Shown here: positions 15,562-25,626 of the stretch, piece after piece
How the letters are laid out: each line of letters starts with the position of its first letter
Position numbering within the stretch: position 1 is the first letter of the stretch
Assembly: GCA_029212365.1 (NCBI GenBank)
Contig: JARGOC010000032.1
Location: 1 to 44,783 of the forward strand
From: Roseovarius sp.
GTDB taxonomy: Bacteria > Pseudomonadota > Alphaproteobacteria > Rhodobacterales > Rhodobacteraceae
DNA length: 44,783 bases
Direction: 5' to 3'
Position numbers and translations under genes: made by a program
Notes under the pieces: generated by a model
Seen by the model: the letters and a program-made list of their open reading frames with translations, nothing else
Database searches by the model: none
Told to the model about the DNA's origin: nothing

Positions 15562-16339
15562 TCGCACCCGCCTAGATACCGCCTTTATGGCGATGGAAGC
15601 CGCGCCCGATGATGACGCCGCCCGCCTGCGGTTTTTTGAGCAGTTGGCCGCGACCGAGTTGTTTTTGTTGCTGAGCGCTGAGGCTGATGGTGACAAAGTC
15701 ATCCCGGAAACATTTGAAATGTATGACGAAAAATTTGTCATGGCGTTTGATCTGGAAAGCCGGATGAGCGATCTCACCCAAGGGGAAGCCCCCTATGCGG
15801 CGGTTTCAGGCCGGGTACTTGCGCAGATGTTGGGGCCGGAAAACCTCGGGATTGCCCTCAATATTGACGTGGCGCCTTCCTCGACCTTCCTGATCGCAGA
15901 TGAGATCACCTGGTTAAATGAAACCCTCGCCCAAGCACCTCAGGAGGTGGAGAAGCAGATTGAAAAACTGTTTGCACCCAAAGGCTTGCCAGAGAGTTTT
16001 CTGAGGTCTCTGGATGAACGGCTGGCCGCAGCAACTGGGCTTGCGCATTCTGCTTATCTGGTTGGCGTGGCTTACCGCGATGGCGGGCAGGGGCATTTGC
16101 TGGGCGTCGTTGATGCCATCCCCGATGCGCAGCCTGCGCTGGCCCGTGCGGTTGGGGATGTTCTGATATTTTCTGGGCTTGAGGCCGCGGCAGTTGATGT
16201 TGCCTTTTTTGGGGCCAATGACCCGGCCACGCCGCGTCTGGCGAAGGTTGGATTGCGGTTTGATCTGCCTCAACCCATAGAGCCGATAAAAACACCACCT
16301 CCCGGATCTGATCCCAAAAAACCACCTATTCTGAGATAG
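15554..16339 (+). CDS. SseB-domain protein
   Basis: The 261-residue soluble protein has an N-terminal SseB-like domain (LFLLLSAEADG, then TFEMYDEKFVMAFD and YAAVSGRVLAQML), a region of glutamate-rich helix near 130-150, and a second domain ending in a Pro/Lys-rich tail (PIKTPPPGSDPKKPPILR). SseB domains are found in proteins of unclear role, some linked to enhanced serine sensitivity in E. coli. No catalytic motif is visible. The start overlaps the glycosylase gene by 8 bases. Its stop at 16339 directly abuts the ghrA stop on the other strand. Confidence 0.75.
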   Translation: MSDRTRLDTAFMAMEAAPDDDAARLRFFEQLAATELFLLLSAEADGDKVIPETFEMYDEKFVMAFDLESRMSDLTQGEAPYAAVSGRVLAQMLGPENLGIALNIDVAPSSTFLIADEITWLNETLAQAPQEVEKQIEKLFAPKGLPESFLRSLDERLAAATGLAHSAYLVGVAYRDGGQGHLLGVVDAIPDAQPALARAVGDVLIFSGLEAAAVDVAFFGANDPATPRLAKVGLRFDLPQPIEPIKTPPPGSDPKKPPILR

Positions 16340-17269
16340 TTAATACCCAGCACCTCGATCAACGAGATACAGCAGGGCCTCGCCTGCTTCGTTGCGCCGA
16401 ATGTTTTCTGCGATCACTTTAGCCGCTGTCGAAGGGCGCGTGTCGGCGGCGATATGCGGGGTTACGGTGATGTTGGGGTGTGCCCAAAAGGGATGATCCC
16501 TGGGCAAAGGCTCCACCCGGAATACATCCAGCGTGGCATGGGAAATATGGCCGCTATCAAGCGACGCCAGCAATGCATCATCATCTATCAACGGCCCGCG
16601 TCCGGGGTTTATCACTACTGCGCCACGCGGCAACAATGCCAAGGTTTCGGCGTTTAGGATGTTTTCCGTCTGGGGTGTAAATGGCAGTAACAAAACAATA
16701 ATTTCGGCACTGGCCAGCGCCTCCCGCAGCCCTGTATCTCCCGACAAGCATTTGATACCCGGCACTGTTTTCGCAGTGCGGCTCCAGCCGGTGACGTCAA
16801 ATCCCAGATCAGCGAGCGTGGTGGCGCAGGCCTGCCCCAAAGCACCAAGCCCAAGCACCGTCACGGGGCGTTCGTGTGCCAACGGGGGAATATGTTGCTC
16901 CCAACTGCCATCGCTGTTGATGATATCGGCGTCCATCCCCAAATGATGGCGCAGCACATGTCCCGCAACCCATTCTTTCATGCCTTGGCTTAGCCCGTCA
17001 TCCACCATTCGGGTCAGCGGTATGCGAAGCGTTTGATTACCCACGATCTTTTCCACGCCAGCCCAAAGGCTCAGCACGGCTTTGGCGCGGGTATAGGGGG
17101 TGAAATCCTGCACCGGGCCATTGGGGGCATAGATGATATAATCTACCTCATCTGGTGCGATCGCGTCAGACAGATGTGCGGTGATCCCAGCCTTGGCAAT
17201 GGCCGCGTTCAAGGATGTTTCATATCTGGGCCAATTGTCAGGCGTCCCTGCAAAAAGGATATTCATCAC
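16340..17269 (-). CDS. ghrA: Glyoxylate/hydroxypyruvate reductase A
   Basis: The enzyme is a D-2-hydroxyacid dehydrogenase that reduces glyoxylate or hydroxypyruvate with NAD(P)H in the cytoplasm. The Rossmann nucleotide motif is VLGLGALGQ (138-146). The catalytic triad is Arg224 (NPGRGPL), Glu253 (VFRVEPLP) and His272 (TPHIAAD). The 309-residue length fits GhrA. The first codon at 17269 is GTG, followed directly by ATG; GAGG in the end of rodA gives 9-base spacing to the GTG. It lies only 6 bases after rodA, at the end of the elongasome operon, which is an unexpected place for a glyoxylate enzyme. Confidence 0.9.
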   Translation of the reverse strand: MMNILFAGTPDNWPRYETSLNAAIAKAGITAHLSDAIAPDEVDYIIYAPNGPVQDFTPYTRAKAVLSLWAGVEKIVGNQTLRIPLTRMVDDGLSQGMKEWVAGHVLRHHLGMDADIINSDGSWEQHIPPLAHERPVTVLGLGALGQACATTLADLGFDVTGWSRTAKTVPGIKCLSGDTGLREALASAEIIVLLLPFTPQTENILNAETLALLPRGAVVINPGRGPLIDDDALLASLDSGHISHATLDVFRVEPLPRDHPFWAHPNITVTPHIAADTRPSTAAKVIAENIRRNEAGEALLYLVDRGAGY

Positions 17270-17275
17270 AACATG

Positions 17276-18415
17276 TTACCTCGGTTTGTGGACATGTGCA
17301 CTCTGCACCAGGCCAAAGCCGAGCAACAGCACCAGCATCGCCGACCCGCCATAGCTGACCAGCGGCAGCGGCACGCCCACAACAGGGGCCAAGCCCATGA
17401 CCATTGACATGTTGACGGCAAAGAACAGGAAGAATGTGACAGCAATGCCAAGGGTCAGCAGTGATGAAAACCTATCTTTGTTGGTCAGTGCTGAGGAAAT
17501 ACAGAACACCAAAATCAGGATATATAGCCCCAGCAAGGAGATAGCCCCGATAAAGCCAAACTCTTCGGCCAAGGTGGTAAAGATGAAATCGGTGTGTTTT
17601 TCGGGCAGGAAGTTTAGCCGTGATTGCGTGCCTTGCATAAACCCGCGCCCTGTCCAGCCCCCCGATCCCAATGCGATTTTGGATTGGGTAATGTGATAGC
17701 CCGCGCCCAGAGGATCACTGGAGGGATCAAGGAAGGTGTCAATCCGGCGAAACTGATAATCCGCCAACATCTGCCAGTCGGTTCCACGACTTTGGAAGAC
17801 GGCCGTGATCAGCCCGATGATTGCGGCGATAACGGCGGCAAAATAGGCCCAATGCACCCCCGCCAGAAACATCATGCCCCCGCCGGCGGCAATCAGCAGG
17901 ATCGAGGTGCCAAGATCGGGCTGGCGCAGCACCAGTGCAACGGGCAACAAGATCAGCACGACGGGCGCCAGCACCCATAAAGGCCGCGATGTTTTGGCCA
18001 TCGGCAACCAGTCGTAATAGGCCGCCAGCAACAACACGAGCGCGATTTTGGACAGTTCCGAGGGTTGCAGGCGCATGAAGCCTAGATCAATCCAGCGCTG
18101 TGCACCCATGCCAACGGAGCCGAACAACTCCACCAATATCAACAGGGCAATCGCCCCAAGATATGCCAGCACCGCCATATTGCGCCAAAACCAGATGGGT
18201 ACCATGGCGACCAGAACCATCAAAATCATGCCCATCCCAAAGCGTTTCATTTGCGGTTCAGCCCAGGGGCTGAACGAGCCACCCGCCACCGAATAGAGCA
18301 TAAGAAAGCCGACCGATGCGACGGCACACAGCAAAATGGCCAAGGGCCAGTTCAGGAACAGGATTTTGCGCAACCCGGTGGGTGTGTGCTGGACGGTGTA
18401 CTCAAGATAGCTCAT
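17276..18415 (-). CDS. rodA: Peptidoglycan glycosyltransferase RodA
   Basis: RodA is the SEDS-family inner-membrane glycosyltransferase that polymerises lipid II into glycan strands for lateral wall growth, working with PBP2. The 379-residue protein has about ten hydrophobic helices and the SEDS features RWIDLGFMRLQPSEL and FIFTTLAEEFGFIG near the C-terminal half. Its ATG overlaps the mrdA stop as ATGA. It belongs to the mreB-mreC-mreD-mrdA-rodA unit. Confidence 0.96.
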   Translation of the reverse strand: MSYLEYTVQHTPTGLRKILFLNWPLAILLCAVASVGFLMLYSVAGGSFSPWAEPQMKRFGMGMILMVLVAMVPIWFWRNMAVLAYLGAIALLILVELFGSVGMGAQRWIDLGFMRLQPSELSKIALVLLLAAYYDWLPMAKTSRPLWVLAPVVLILLPVALVLRQPDLGTSILLIAAGGGMMFLAGVHWAYFAAVIAAIIGLITAVFQSRGTDWQMLADYQFRRIDTFLDPSSDPLGAGYHITQSKIALGSGGWTGRGFMQGTQSRLNFLPEKHTDFIFTTLAEEFGFIGAISLLGLYILILVFCISSALTNKDRFSSLLTLGIAVTFFLFFAVNMSMVMGLAPVVGVPLPLVSYGGSAMLVLLLGFGLVQSAHVHKPR

Positions 18416-20331
18416 GCGCGGTCGCTCGTGTTGGCTTCGGCCTCAAGGCGTTCGCGGCGCAGGCGCTCTTGTTGGGCACGAATGCGGCCGCGGTCCTTGG
18501 AGGGATAAGCCGACAGGGGCGGGTCTTCGCCATATAGCGCCTGAAGCGTGATGTCGCGGGCGATGGGGGCTGCCACCTTGGAGCCGCCTCCACCATGTTC
18601 GACCACCACGGCCACGGCAATTTTGGGGTTATCGAACGGGGCAAAGTTCACGAACAGGGCATGGTCGCGCTGTTCCCATGGCACGCTGGAATTGTTCACC
18701 ACAGCCGAGCGCACCTGAGCTGTACCGGTCTTGCCTGCCATCTGCATTGATTCAACCGCGACACGGCTGCCATAGGCGGTGCCCCGGCGGCTGTTTGAAA
18801 CGGCAAACATAGCTTTGCGTACCTGACGCAGATGATTTTCATTGATGTCCATGCTCGTGCCATAGCCGGTGGGTTGTTCAACCCCGTCAATGGATTTGAT
18901 CAGTCTGGGTGTGACCGACCGCCCAGTGGCAATCCGCGCCGTCATAACGGCCAGTTGCAAGGGCGACGCCAGCACAAAACCTTGCCCGATGGAGGCATTC
19001 ACACTGTCACCAATCACCCATTCAGCACCTTTGACCTCGGCCTTCCAGGCTTTGGTGGGGGCCAGCCCTTTGGCCACGCTGGTCATCGCCAGATCGTGTT
19101 TTACCCCAAGGCCCAGCTTGCGCGCCATGGCCGAGATATTCTCAATGCCGGTGCGCAGTGCCATTTCATAAAAATAGACATCGCAACTTTCCCGCAGCGA
19201 GGTGTGCAGGTTCATATTGCCATGGCCACTGCGCTTCCAGCAATGGAATTTACGATCTGATACTTCCAAAAACCCTGGACAATGCACGGTGTCTTCTGCC
19301 TGGGCCTGGTCGGCCTCAAGCGCGGCCAATGCGGTGACCATCTTGAACGTAGATCCGGGCGGATACACCCCCTGCACCGCTTTGTTGGGAAGGGGGCGAT
19401 ATTTGTTTTCCAGCAAGGCGCTATAGTCGGTCTGGCTAATGCCACGCACAAACAGGTTGGGATCAAAGCTGGGGGTCGAAACACAGGCCAGCAGATCGCC
19501 TGTTTCGCAGTTCATCACCACGGCGGCGGCACTTTCAGTTTTCAGGCGGGCATGCACATAAGATTGCAGCGCGCTTTCAATTGATATCTGAAAATCCGAG
19601 CCTGCGTTGCCCTCGACCCTGTCCAGTTCTCGCATGATGCGCCCGGCCGCGTTGACCTCAACCCGCTTGGTGCCCGCCTTGCCACGCAGGGGGTCTTCGC
19701 GGCGGGCTTCAAGCCCGATTTTGCCAACCTGAAAGCGCGGGATACGCAAGAGCTGATCGGGGGCGTCGATGCGCGCCAGATCCTTGTCCGACACCGGGCC
19801 GACATAGCCAACGATATGGGCATAGTTCGCCCCTTGAGGGTAACGCCGCGAAAGGCCCACTTCTGGGGTGATACCGGGTAGCGCCGGGGCGTTGACGGCC
19901 ACACGGCTCAGATCATCCCAGGTTATCCGATCCGCAATGGTGACAGGTGTGTCGCCGCGCAAATCATGCAGGTCGCGCATGGCACGATCCAGTTCATCTG
20001 GGTCCAGCTCAACCAGTTGTGCCAGACGGGCGATCACCTGTTGCACGTCACCTGCTTGTTCACGCACCATTGTGATGCGGTAGCTGGGTATGTTTTCGGC
20101 CACCACACGGCCTTCACGGTCAAAGATGCGGCCACGCGATGGCGGGATAAGACGTATATTGATGCGGTTTTCGTCAGCCAGCAGGCGGAACTCATCGGCC
20201 TGATCAACCTGCATGAAGTGCATGCGCCAGGCCAATAACCCCCCAAACCCCGCCTGAGCCCCGCCCAATATCAGGGCGCGGCGGGTGATGCGGCGCTGGC
20301 TTTCTGCGTTATCACGGGTTGGGCGTCTCAT
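18412..20331 (-). CDS. mrdA: Penicillin-binding protein 2 (peptidoglycan transpeptidase)
   Basis: PBP2 crosslinks peptidoglycan in the periplasm during cell elongation and activates RodA. The 639-residue protein has a single N-terminal anchor (about 18-38), a pedestal domain with SRGRIFDREGRVVAEN (65-80), and a transpeptidase domain with the active-site motifs STFK (Ser327, Lys330), SCD (382-384) and KTGT (534-537). The last 40 residues are Arg/Glu-rich. Both ends overlap neighbours as ATGA (mreD upstream, rodA downstream), so the three genes are tightly coupled. Confidence 0.97.
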   Translation of the reverse strand: MRRPTRDNAESQRRITRRALILGGAQAGFGGLLAWRMHFMQVDQADEFRLLADENRINIRLIPPSRGRIFDREGRVVAENIPSYRITMVREQAGDVQQVIARLAQLVELDPDELDRAMRDLHDLRGDTPVTIADRITWDDLSRVAVNAPALPGITPEVGLSRRYPQGANYAHIVGYVGPVSDKDLARIDAPDQLLRIPRFQVGKIGLEARREDPLRGKAGTKRVEVNAAGRIMRELDRVEGNAGSDFQISIESALQSYVHARLKTESAAAVVMNCETGDLLACVSTPSFDPNLFVRGISQTDYSALLENKYRPLPNKAVQGVYPPGSTFKMVTALAALEADQAQAEDTVHCPGFLEVSDRKFHCWKRSGHGNMNLHTSLRESCDVYFYEMALRTGIENISAMARKLGLGVKHDLAMTSVAKGLAPTKAWKAEVKGAEWVIGDSVNASIGQGFVLASPLQLAVMTARIATGRSVTPRLIKSIDGVEQPTGYGTSMDINENHLRQVRKAMFAVSNSRRGTAYGSRVAVESMQMAGKTGTAQVRSAVVNNSSVPWEQRDHALFVNFAPFDNPKIAVAVVVEHGGGGSKVAAPIARDITLQALYGEDPPLSAYPSKDRGRIRAQQERLRRERLEAEANTSDRA

Positions 20332-20870
20332 CGGCGGCTCGCCAATGTGTCCAGATCACCGGGGGCGTGTTTGCGCACACCCAGCAAGAATTGCGAGGCA
20401 ATAACCACCACGGGATAGGCCGCCAACGTCATGAACACCTGCATCAGGTTCAGGGCCAGTGGCGGGCGATCCACCAGCAGCACAGCCAGCACCACTTGAT
20501 TGGCCAGCGTCATCAACATCAGTGTTATCGCCACAGTGACCCATTCCGCAGCAAAGGTCAGATCCCGCAGGCCCGACGCGCGTGCCCGCAGGGTTTCTGT
20601 GCCAATCACCACCAAAGCGGCCCACAGGCCCGGTGGCATCTGAAACAACAACCCGGTCAGCAAAAACACCAGGGCGATCAATGGGGCGGGCACAAATTCG
20701 GGGCGGCGCAGCACCCAGGCACAGCTTAGCGCCAGGATCAGATCAGGCCCGGCCCAGTTGCGCGGGGCGGTTTCCAACGGCAGCAGGCTGAGAAAGGTCA
20801 AAAAGGTACAAATGAGCAGATAAACGATGCGCATCAGCCCAATGTGGGATCCTGGAGTGTCACCCATCAT
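20328..20870 (-). CDS. mreD: Rod shape-determining protein MreD
   Basis: MreD is a small integral membrane protein of the elongasome that regulates the action of MreC on PBP2. The predicted protein of about 180 residues is mostly hydrophobic, with five or so helices (for example IVYLLICTFLTFLSLLPL and LIALVFLLTGLLFQM). Three in-frame starts are possible: adjacent ATGs at 20870 and 20867, which overlap mreC by about 10 bases, and ATG at 20834. I prefer 20870 because overlap with the mreC stop is the pattern throughout this operon. Confidence 0.88.
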   Translation of the reverse strand: MMGDTPGSHIGLMRIVYLLICTFLTFLSLLPLETAPRNWAGPDLILALSCAWVLRRPEFVPAPLIALVFLLTGLLFQMPPGLWAALVVIGTETLRARASGLRDLTFAAEWVTVAITLMLMTLANQVVLAVLLVDRPPLALNLMQVFMTLAAYPVVVIASQFLLGVRKHAPGDLDTLASRR

Positions 20871-21777
20871 TGGCCTCCGATGTGGTCTCAAGCAGGGTGT
20901 CGGCCTCTGCGCCTATTGGATCAGAGGCAATCAGATGGCCCGGATCGGTGATCGCACGGTGGCCATAGTTGCGCAGCACACGCAAGAACTCGAGCCTCTC
21001 ATAGTCCGCCGCCAGCCGCACACGAACACGCCCGCCGGGGTCTTTGGCAATGTGGCCAATGGCCAGACCGGGCGGGAACACACCGCCATCGCCCGATGTC
21101 AGTACGCGGTCCCCGGCGCGCAATTGATCCGCATCTTCGATGAAATCCACCGGCGGGGCGGCGGTGTTATCGCCCACAACCAGCGCTTTTTGGCCTGAGG
21201 GCTGGATCGTGACAGGAATGCGCGAAGACGTATCAGTGAGCAGCACAACACGCGCGGTGCGCTCACCTACACCCGAGGTACGCCCCACAAGGCCCAAGCC
21301 GTCCATCGCGGCCCAGCCATCTACAATGCCATCGCGTGTGCCCACATTGATCAACACCGATTGCCGGAAAGGCGAGCCACTGTCAGCCATCACAACACCG
21401 GTGATAAAGGTCAGGCGCGGGTCCAGCTGTACGTTGTTGAGGTCCAGCAAGCGGGCGTTTTCCTGTTCCAACTGTAGGGCGGCTTCTTTCCAGGCCTTCA
21501 TCTGTTGGAGTTCGCGGCGAAGCTCTTGGTTTTGTTGGTAAATACGCTGGTAACTTTGAAAGTCACGGACAATATTGATGGTGCCGGTGACAGGCGCCAT
21601 GGCCCATTCAAAATTGGGCATCACACGGTCCACGACCTGCGCACGAAATCGCTCGACCCGTGGGCTGTCGATCCGCCAGACAAGAAACAGGCCAATGAGG
21701 CACAACACCAGAACCCCTGCCAGCAACCGCTTCAGGGGTCCGGTGTAGTCACTGCTGTGGTTTCTCTCATTGGCCAA
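20860..21777 (-). CDS. mreC: Rod shape-determining protein MreC
   Basis: MreC is a bitopic periplasmic protein that bridges MreB and PBP2. The 305-residue product has one membrane helix near residues 17-35 (LLAGVLVLCLIGLFLVW), a coiled coil (about 70-105, QRIYQQNQELRRELQQ) and the beta-barrel domains that follow (ITGVVMADSGSPFRQSVLIN, then LVGRTSGVG). The start codon is TTG at 21777, supported by AAAGGGGA five bases upstream and by the sequence beginning MANERNHSS. It follows mreB by 31 bases. Confidence 0.93.
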   Translation of the reverse strand: MANERNHSSDYTGPLKRLLAGVLVLCLIGLFLVWRIDSPRVERFRAQVVDRVMPNFEWAMAPVTGTINIVRDFQSYQRIYQQNQELRRELQQMKAWKEAALQLEQENARLLDLNNVQLDPRLTFITGVVMADSGSPFRQSVLINVGTRDGIVDGWAAMDGLGLVGRTSGVGERTARVVLLTDTSSRIPVTIQPSGQKALVVGDNTAAPPVDFIEDADQLRAGDRVLTSGDGGVFPPGLAIGHIAKDPGGRVRVRLAADYERLEFLRVLRNYGHRAITDPGHLIASDPIGAEADTLLETTSEANDG

Positions 21778-21808
21778 TCGGGTCCCCTTTCACTTAAGGG
21801 TCGACGCT

Positions 21809-22876
<1,068 letters not shown>

Positions 22877-23044
22877 TTATAGGTTAAGTGGCCAGCGACT
22901 CTCAGGCTGACGAACCGTCGCCCTTATAGTGGGCAGGCTCGTGCGGTGAAAGAGGCGTTTTCACGCACATCAGCATCAAACTGCCTGTTTGTGAGAGGGG
23001 CAGGGGCCGGGCGCTCACGCGTTAACGATGTGTTTACCTATTTG

Positions 23045-23073
23045 TTGAGCAGCGGCAGGGGCGGCTTTACACT
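23045..23073 (+). promoter_or_regulatory. Probable promoter of the small lipoprotein gene
   Basis: TTGAGC (23045-23050) and TACACT (23068-23073) are separated by 17 bases and lie about 33 bases before the start codon. The hexamers match a housekeeping-type promoter reasonably well. Confidence 0.5.
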
Positions 23074-23105
23074 TTGATGCGGCGGGCGAGGTTAGGAGTT
23101 ACAAG

Positions 23106-23417
23106 ATGATTATGGGACGTTTATTCATGGGGTCCGTCATTTTGGCTGTCGGGGCCTGTTCTGCGCCCTCACAGCAGAGCGCGCCGCGTGGGTATGATCT
23201 GGCGCTGTCGCACCCGTCGCCCTACGCGAATTACATTCAGGTCACCCCCGCAACACGCAGCGCTGATCTGCCTGACCCAAAGGAAATCGTCAGTCGGGAT
23301 TTTTCTCTCTACCTTCGAAAATCAACGGGATGCGTGTTAGATGCCTCGCGCCCAGCGTCGGTGTTGGGCAGCAAACAAGTGCCAGCCGGGTATATGGTAC
23401 CGATCGTTTGCCCCTAA
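23106..23417 (+). CDS. Small predicted lipoprotein, unknown function
   Basis: The 103-residue protein begins with a short basic and hydrophobic signal ending in the lipobox VGAC, with Cys19 as the lipidation site, so it should be membrane-anchored in the cell envelope. The mature part is about 85 residues and includes a second and third Cys (TGCVLDASRP and IVCP at the very end), which could form a disulfide. TTAGGAG precedes the ATG. It diverges from mreB and is followed by the tRNA on the other strand. I do not recognise the family. Confidence 0.75.
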   Translation: MIMGRLFMGSVILAVGACSAPSQQSAPRGYDLALSHPSPYANYIQVTPATRSADLPDPKEIVSRDFSLYLRKSTGCVLDASRPASVLGSKQVPAGYMVPIVCP

Positions 23418-23493
23418 AGACATGGCACGGATGTGCTGCGGTCGCTGGCGTTTTAGGTTGCCTTGCCCCGGTTGTCGGTAACGTCTGGTGAAA

Positions 23494-23568
23494 TGGTGCT
23501 GTTGGGGAGGATTGAACTCCCGACCTCGTCATTACCAATGACGCGCTCTACCACTGAGCTACAACAGC
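23494..23568 (-). tRNA. tRNA-Thr (anticodon GGT)
   Basis: The minus strand folds as a 75-base tRNA with encoded CCA. The acceptor pairs GCTGTTG with CAACAGC, the D stem pairs GCTC with GAGC, the anticodon stem pairs CGTCA with TGACG around loop TTGGTAA (anticodon GGT), and the T stem pairs GGGAG with CTCCC around TTCAATC. It should read ACC and ACU threonine codons. Confidence 0.97.
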
Positions 23569-23654
23569 ACATTGTGGCGCGCTGAGTAGACCCAATCGCG
23601 TATCAGTGCAAGGGTTATCTGGACCCTTTTTCAGACCTGCTGTAGAGAGGGGGC

Positions 23655-23810
23655 ATGACAAAAAACACCAAGCCCAAATCGCCCGGGCCCAAGGCCACGA
23701 CGCGTGAAGATCGCCTGAAGGCGGCGTTAAAAGCAAACATGGCGCGGCGTAAGGCGCAAGCCAAGGCCAGAACGGGCGAAAACAAGGGTGCGGGCGAGGA
23801 TAAAAGGTAG
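23655..23810 (+). CDS. Small basic protein (51 residues) preceding murA
   Basis: An open frame of 51 codons begins ATG ACA AAA AAC and has a strong GAGAGGGGGC ribosome-binding site. The product is Lys/Arg/Ala-rich, has an N-terminal Pro/Lys segment ([16 protein letters not shown]) and a likely amphipathic helix ([18 protein letters not shown]), and contains no Cys or aromatic residues. It ends 5 bases before the murA ATG, so the two are probably co-translated. I recall similar short proteins with a DRLKAAL...N..RRKAQ core in alphaproteobacteria, but no function. Nucleic-acid or membrane-surface binding would fit the charge. Confidence 0.75.
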   Translation: MTKNTKPKSPGPKATTREDRLKAALKANMARRKAQAKARTGENKGAGEDKR

Positions 23811-23815
23811 AGCAG

Positions 23816-25084
23816 ATGGACAGTATTATTGTAACAGGCAACGGGCCGCTGAGCGGGCAGATTCCAATTGCGGGGGCCAAGAACGCGTGTTTGACGCTGA
23901 TGCCTGCCACCTTGCTGAGCGAAGAGCCGTTGACGCTGACCAATGCGCCACGCCTGTCGGACATCAAAACCATGACCGAGCTGCTGCAATCACTGGGGAC
24001 TGAAGTGACCTCGATGTCAGATGGTCAGGTGCTGGCCATGTCGAGCCACGATGTAAACAACCATATTGCCGATTATGACATTGTACGCAAAATGCGTGCC
24101 TCTAACCTTGTGTTGGGGCCGATGTTGGCGCGGCTGGGTCATGCGGTGGTATCGCTGCCCGGTGGCTGTGCCATTGGGGCACGTCCGATGGATTTGCATA
24201 TTGATGCGCTAACGGCGCTGGGTGCAGAAATTGAGCTAAAGGATGGCTATCTGCACGCTCAGGCTCCGGGGGGCCTCAAGGGGGCTGTGCATGAAATGCG
24301 CTTTGCGTCCGTGGGTGCCACTGAAAACGTGCTGATGGCGGCCACCTTGGCCAAGGGCACTACAGTGCTGAAAAACGCCGCACGCGAGCCCGAGATTGTC
24401 GATCTGGCGGATTGTCTGCGGGCGATGGGGGCACAAATCGAAGGCGACGGCACCAGCACGATCACCATTCAGGGCGTGGACAGGCTGCACGGCGCCACCC
24501 ACCAGGTGGTGACCGATCGCATTGAGCTGGGAACCTATATGCTGGCCCCCGCTATCTGTGGTGGCGAGGTGGAATGCCTGGGCGGGCGTATTGAGCTGGT
24601 CGGCGCATTTTGTGAAAAACTGGATGAGGCTGGCATCAGTGTGGAAGAAACAGCCAACGGGCTGAAAGTGTCTTGCAAGAATGGCCGCGCCAAGGCCGTT
24701 AACGTCACGACCGAGCCGTTCCCGGGGTTCCCCACCGACTTGCAAGCGCAGATGATGGCCCTGATGTGCACCGCCGAAGGTAACTGTGTGCTTGAGGAAA
24801 AGATCTTTGAAAACAGGTTCATGCATGCCCCCGAACTGATGCGCATGGGCGCGCAGATTGAGGTGCACGGCGGGACCGCGTCGGTGACGGGTGTCGAAAA
24901 GCTCAAAGGGGCGCAGGTGATGGCCACGGATCTGCGCGCCAGTATTTCGCTGATCCTTGCTGGTCTGGCTGCCGAGGGTGAAACCATCGTGAACCGTGTT
25001 TATCACCTTGATCGCGGCTACGAGAGGGTCGTGGCGAAGCTGAGCAATCTGGGCGCAAAAATTGAACGGGTATCCGGCTCATGA
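23816..25084 (+). CDS. murA: UDP-N-acetylglucosamine 1-carboxyvinyltransferase
   Basis: MurA carries out the first committed step of peptidoglycan precursor synthesis in the cytoplasm: transfer of enolpyruvate from PEP to UDP-GlcNAc. The 422-residue protein shows the [13 protein letters not shown] motif at 22-34 (Lys22 contacts substrate) and the catalytic loop [11 protein letters not shown] with Cys118, equivalent to E. coli Cys115, the residue modified by fosfomycin. Its Cys means no intrinsic fosfomycin resistance by the Cys-to-Asp route. The stop overlaps the next gene as ATGA. Confidence 0.97.
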   Translation: MDSIIVTGNGPLSGQIPIAGAKNACLTLMPATLLSEEPLTLTNAPRLSDIKTMTELLQSLGTEVTSMSDGQVLAMSSHDVNNHIADYDIVRKMRASNLVLGPMLARLGHAVVSLPGGCAIGARPMDLHIDALTALGAEIELKDGYLHAQAPGGLKGAVHEMRFASVGATENVLMAATLAKGTTVLKNAAREPEIVDLADCLRAMGAQIEGDGTSTITIQGVDRLHGATHQVVTDRIELGTYMLAPAICGGEVECLGGRIELVGAFCEKLDEAGISVEETANGLKVSCKNGRAKAVNVTTEPFPGFPTDLQAQMMALMCTAEGNCVLEEKIFENRFMHAPELMRMGAQIEVHGGTASVTGVEKLKGAQVMATDLRASISLILAGLAAEGETIVNRVYHLDRGYERVVAKLSNLGAKIERVSGS

Positions 25085-25551
25085 GCGATGACGCGCGGTT
25101 TGAAGATGGCGCTGAGCGCCCCTTGAATTTGGGTGCAATGGACGCTGAGGATTTGCAGGTGATTTCATCACTGGTGCAGGATGCGGTGTTTCCAATCACT
25201 GAAATGACCTGGCGTGCGGCTGAGCGACGTTTTGGCTTGTTGCTCAACCGGTTTCGTTGGGAGGACGCAGGGCAGGGGCGCCATTCCCCTGAACGCGTTC
25301 AAGCCGTTCTGGCGGTTGATAATGTGCTGAAAGTGGCCAGTCAGGGGATTGATCGCACTGATCCGGATATGATCCTGTCTGTGCTGAGTATCACCTTTGA
25401 GCCGGGTGAAGATGGCGCAGGGCATGTGTTGGTGACACTTGCCGGTGATGGCGCTATCCGCCTGGAAACTGAAGCGCTGGACGTGACCCTAAAAGATGTC
25501 ACCCGGCCTTATCGCGCAACGTCTGGCAAGGTGCCGATGCACAAGGACTGA
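25081..25551 (+). CDS. DUF2948 family protein
   Basis: The 156-residue acidic protein begins a conserved block [20 protein letters not shown] and continues with [15 protein letters not shown], which matches my memory of the DUF2948 family, found in alphaproteobacteria. No catalytic motif, signal peptide or membrane helix is visible, so it is probably a soluble cytoplasmic protein. Its ATG overlaps the murA stop. The function is unknown; the repeated murA neighbourhood may hint at a link with the cell wall or simply reflect operon history. Confidence 0.8.
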   Translation: MSDDARFEDGAERPLNLGAMDAEDLQVISSLVQDAVFPITEMTWRAAERRFGLLLNRFRWEDAGQGRHSPERVQAVLAVDNVLKVASQGIDRTDPDMILSVLSITFEPGEDGAGHVLVTLAGDGAIRLETEALDVTLKDVTRPYRATSGKVPMHKD

Positions 25552-25574
25552 GTTGCCGGATAATTGTCAGGCCC

Positions 25575-25603
25575 TTGAGACCTTCCCTCCACAACGCTAT
25601 GTC
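25575..25603 (+). promoter_or_regulatory. Probable hisD promoter
   Basis: TTGAGA (25575-25580) and TATGTC (25598-25603) are separated by 17 bases, with the hisD start 23 bases further on and an AAGGAG ribosome-binding site between. The expected transcript would have a very short leader. Confidence 0.5.
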
Positions 25604-25626
25604 CGCGCTCAACCAAGGAGCCTGCT

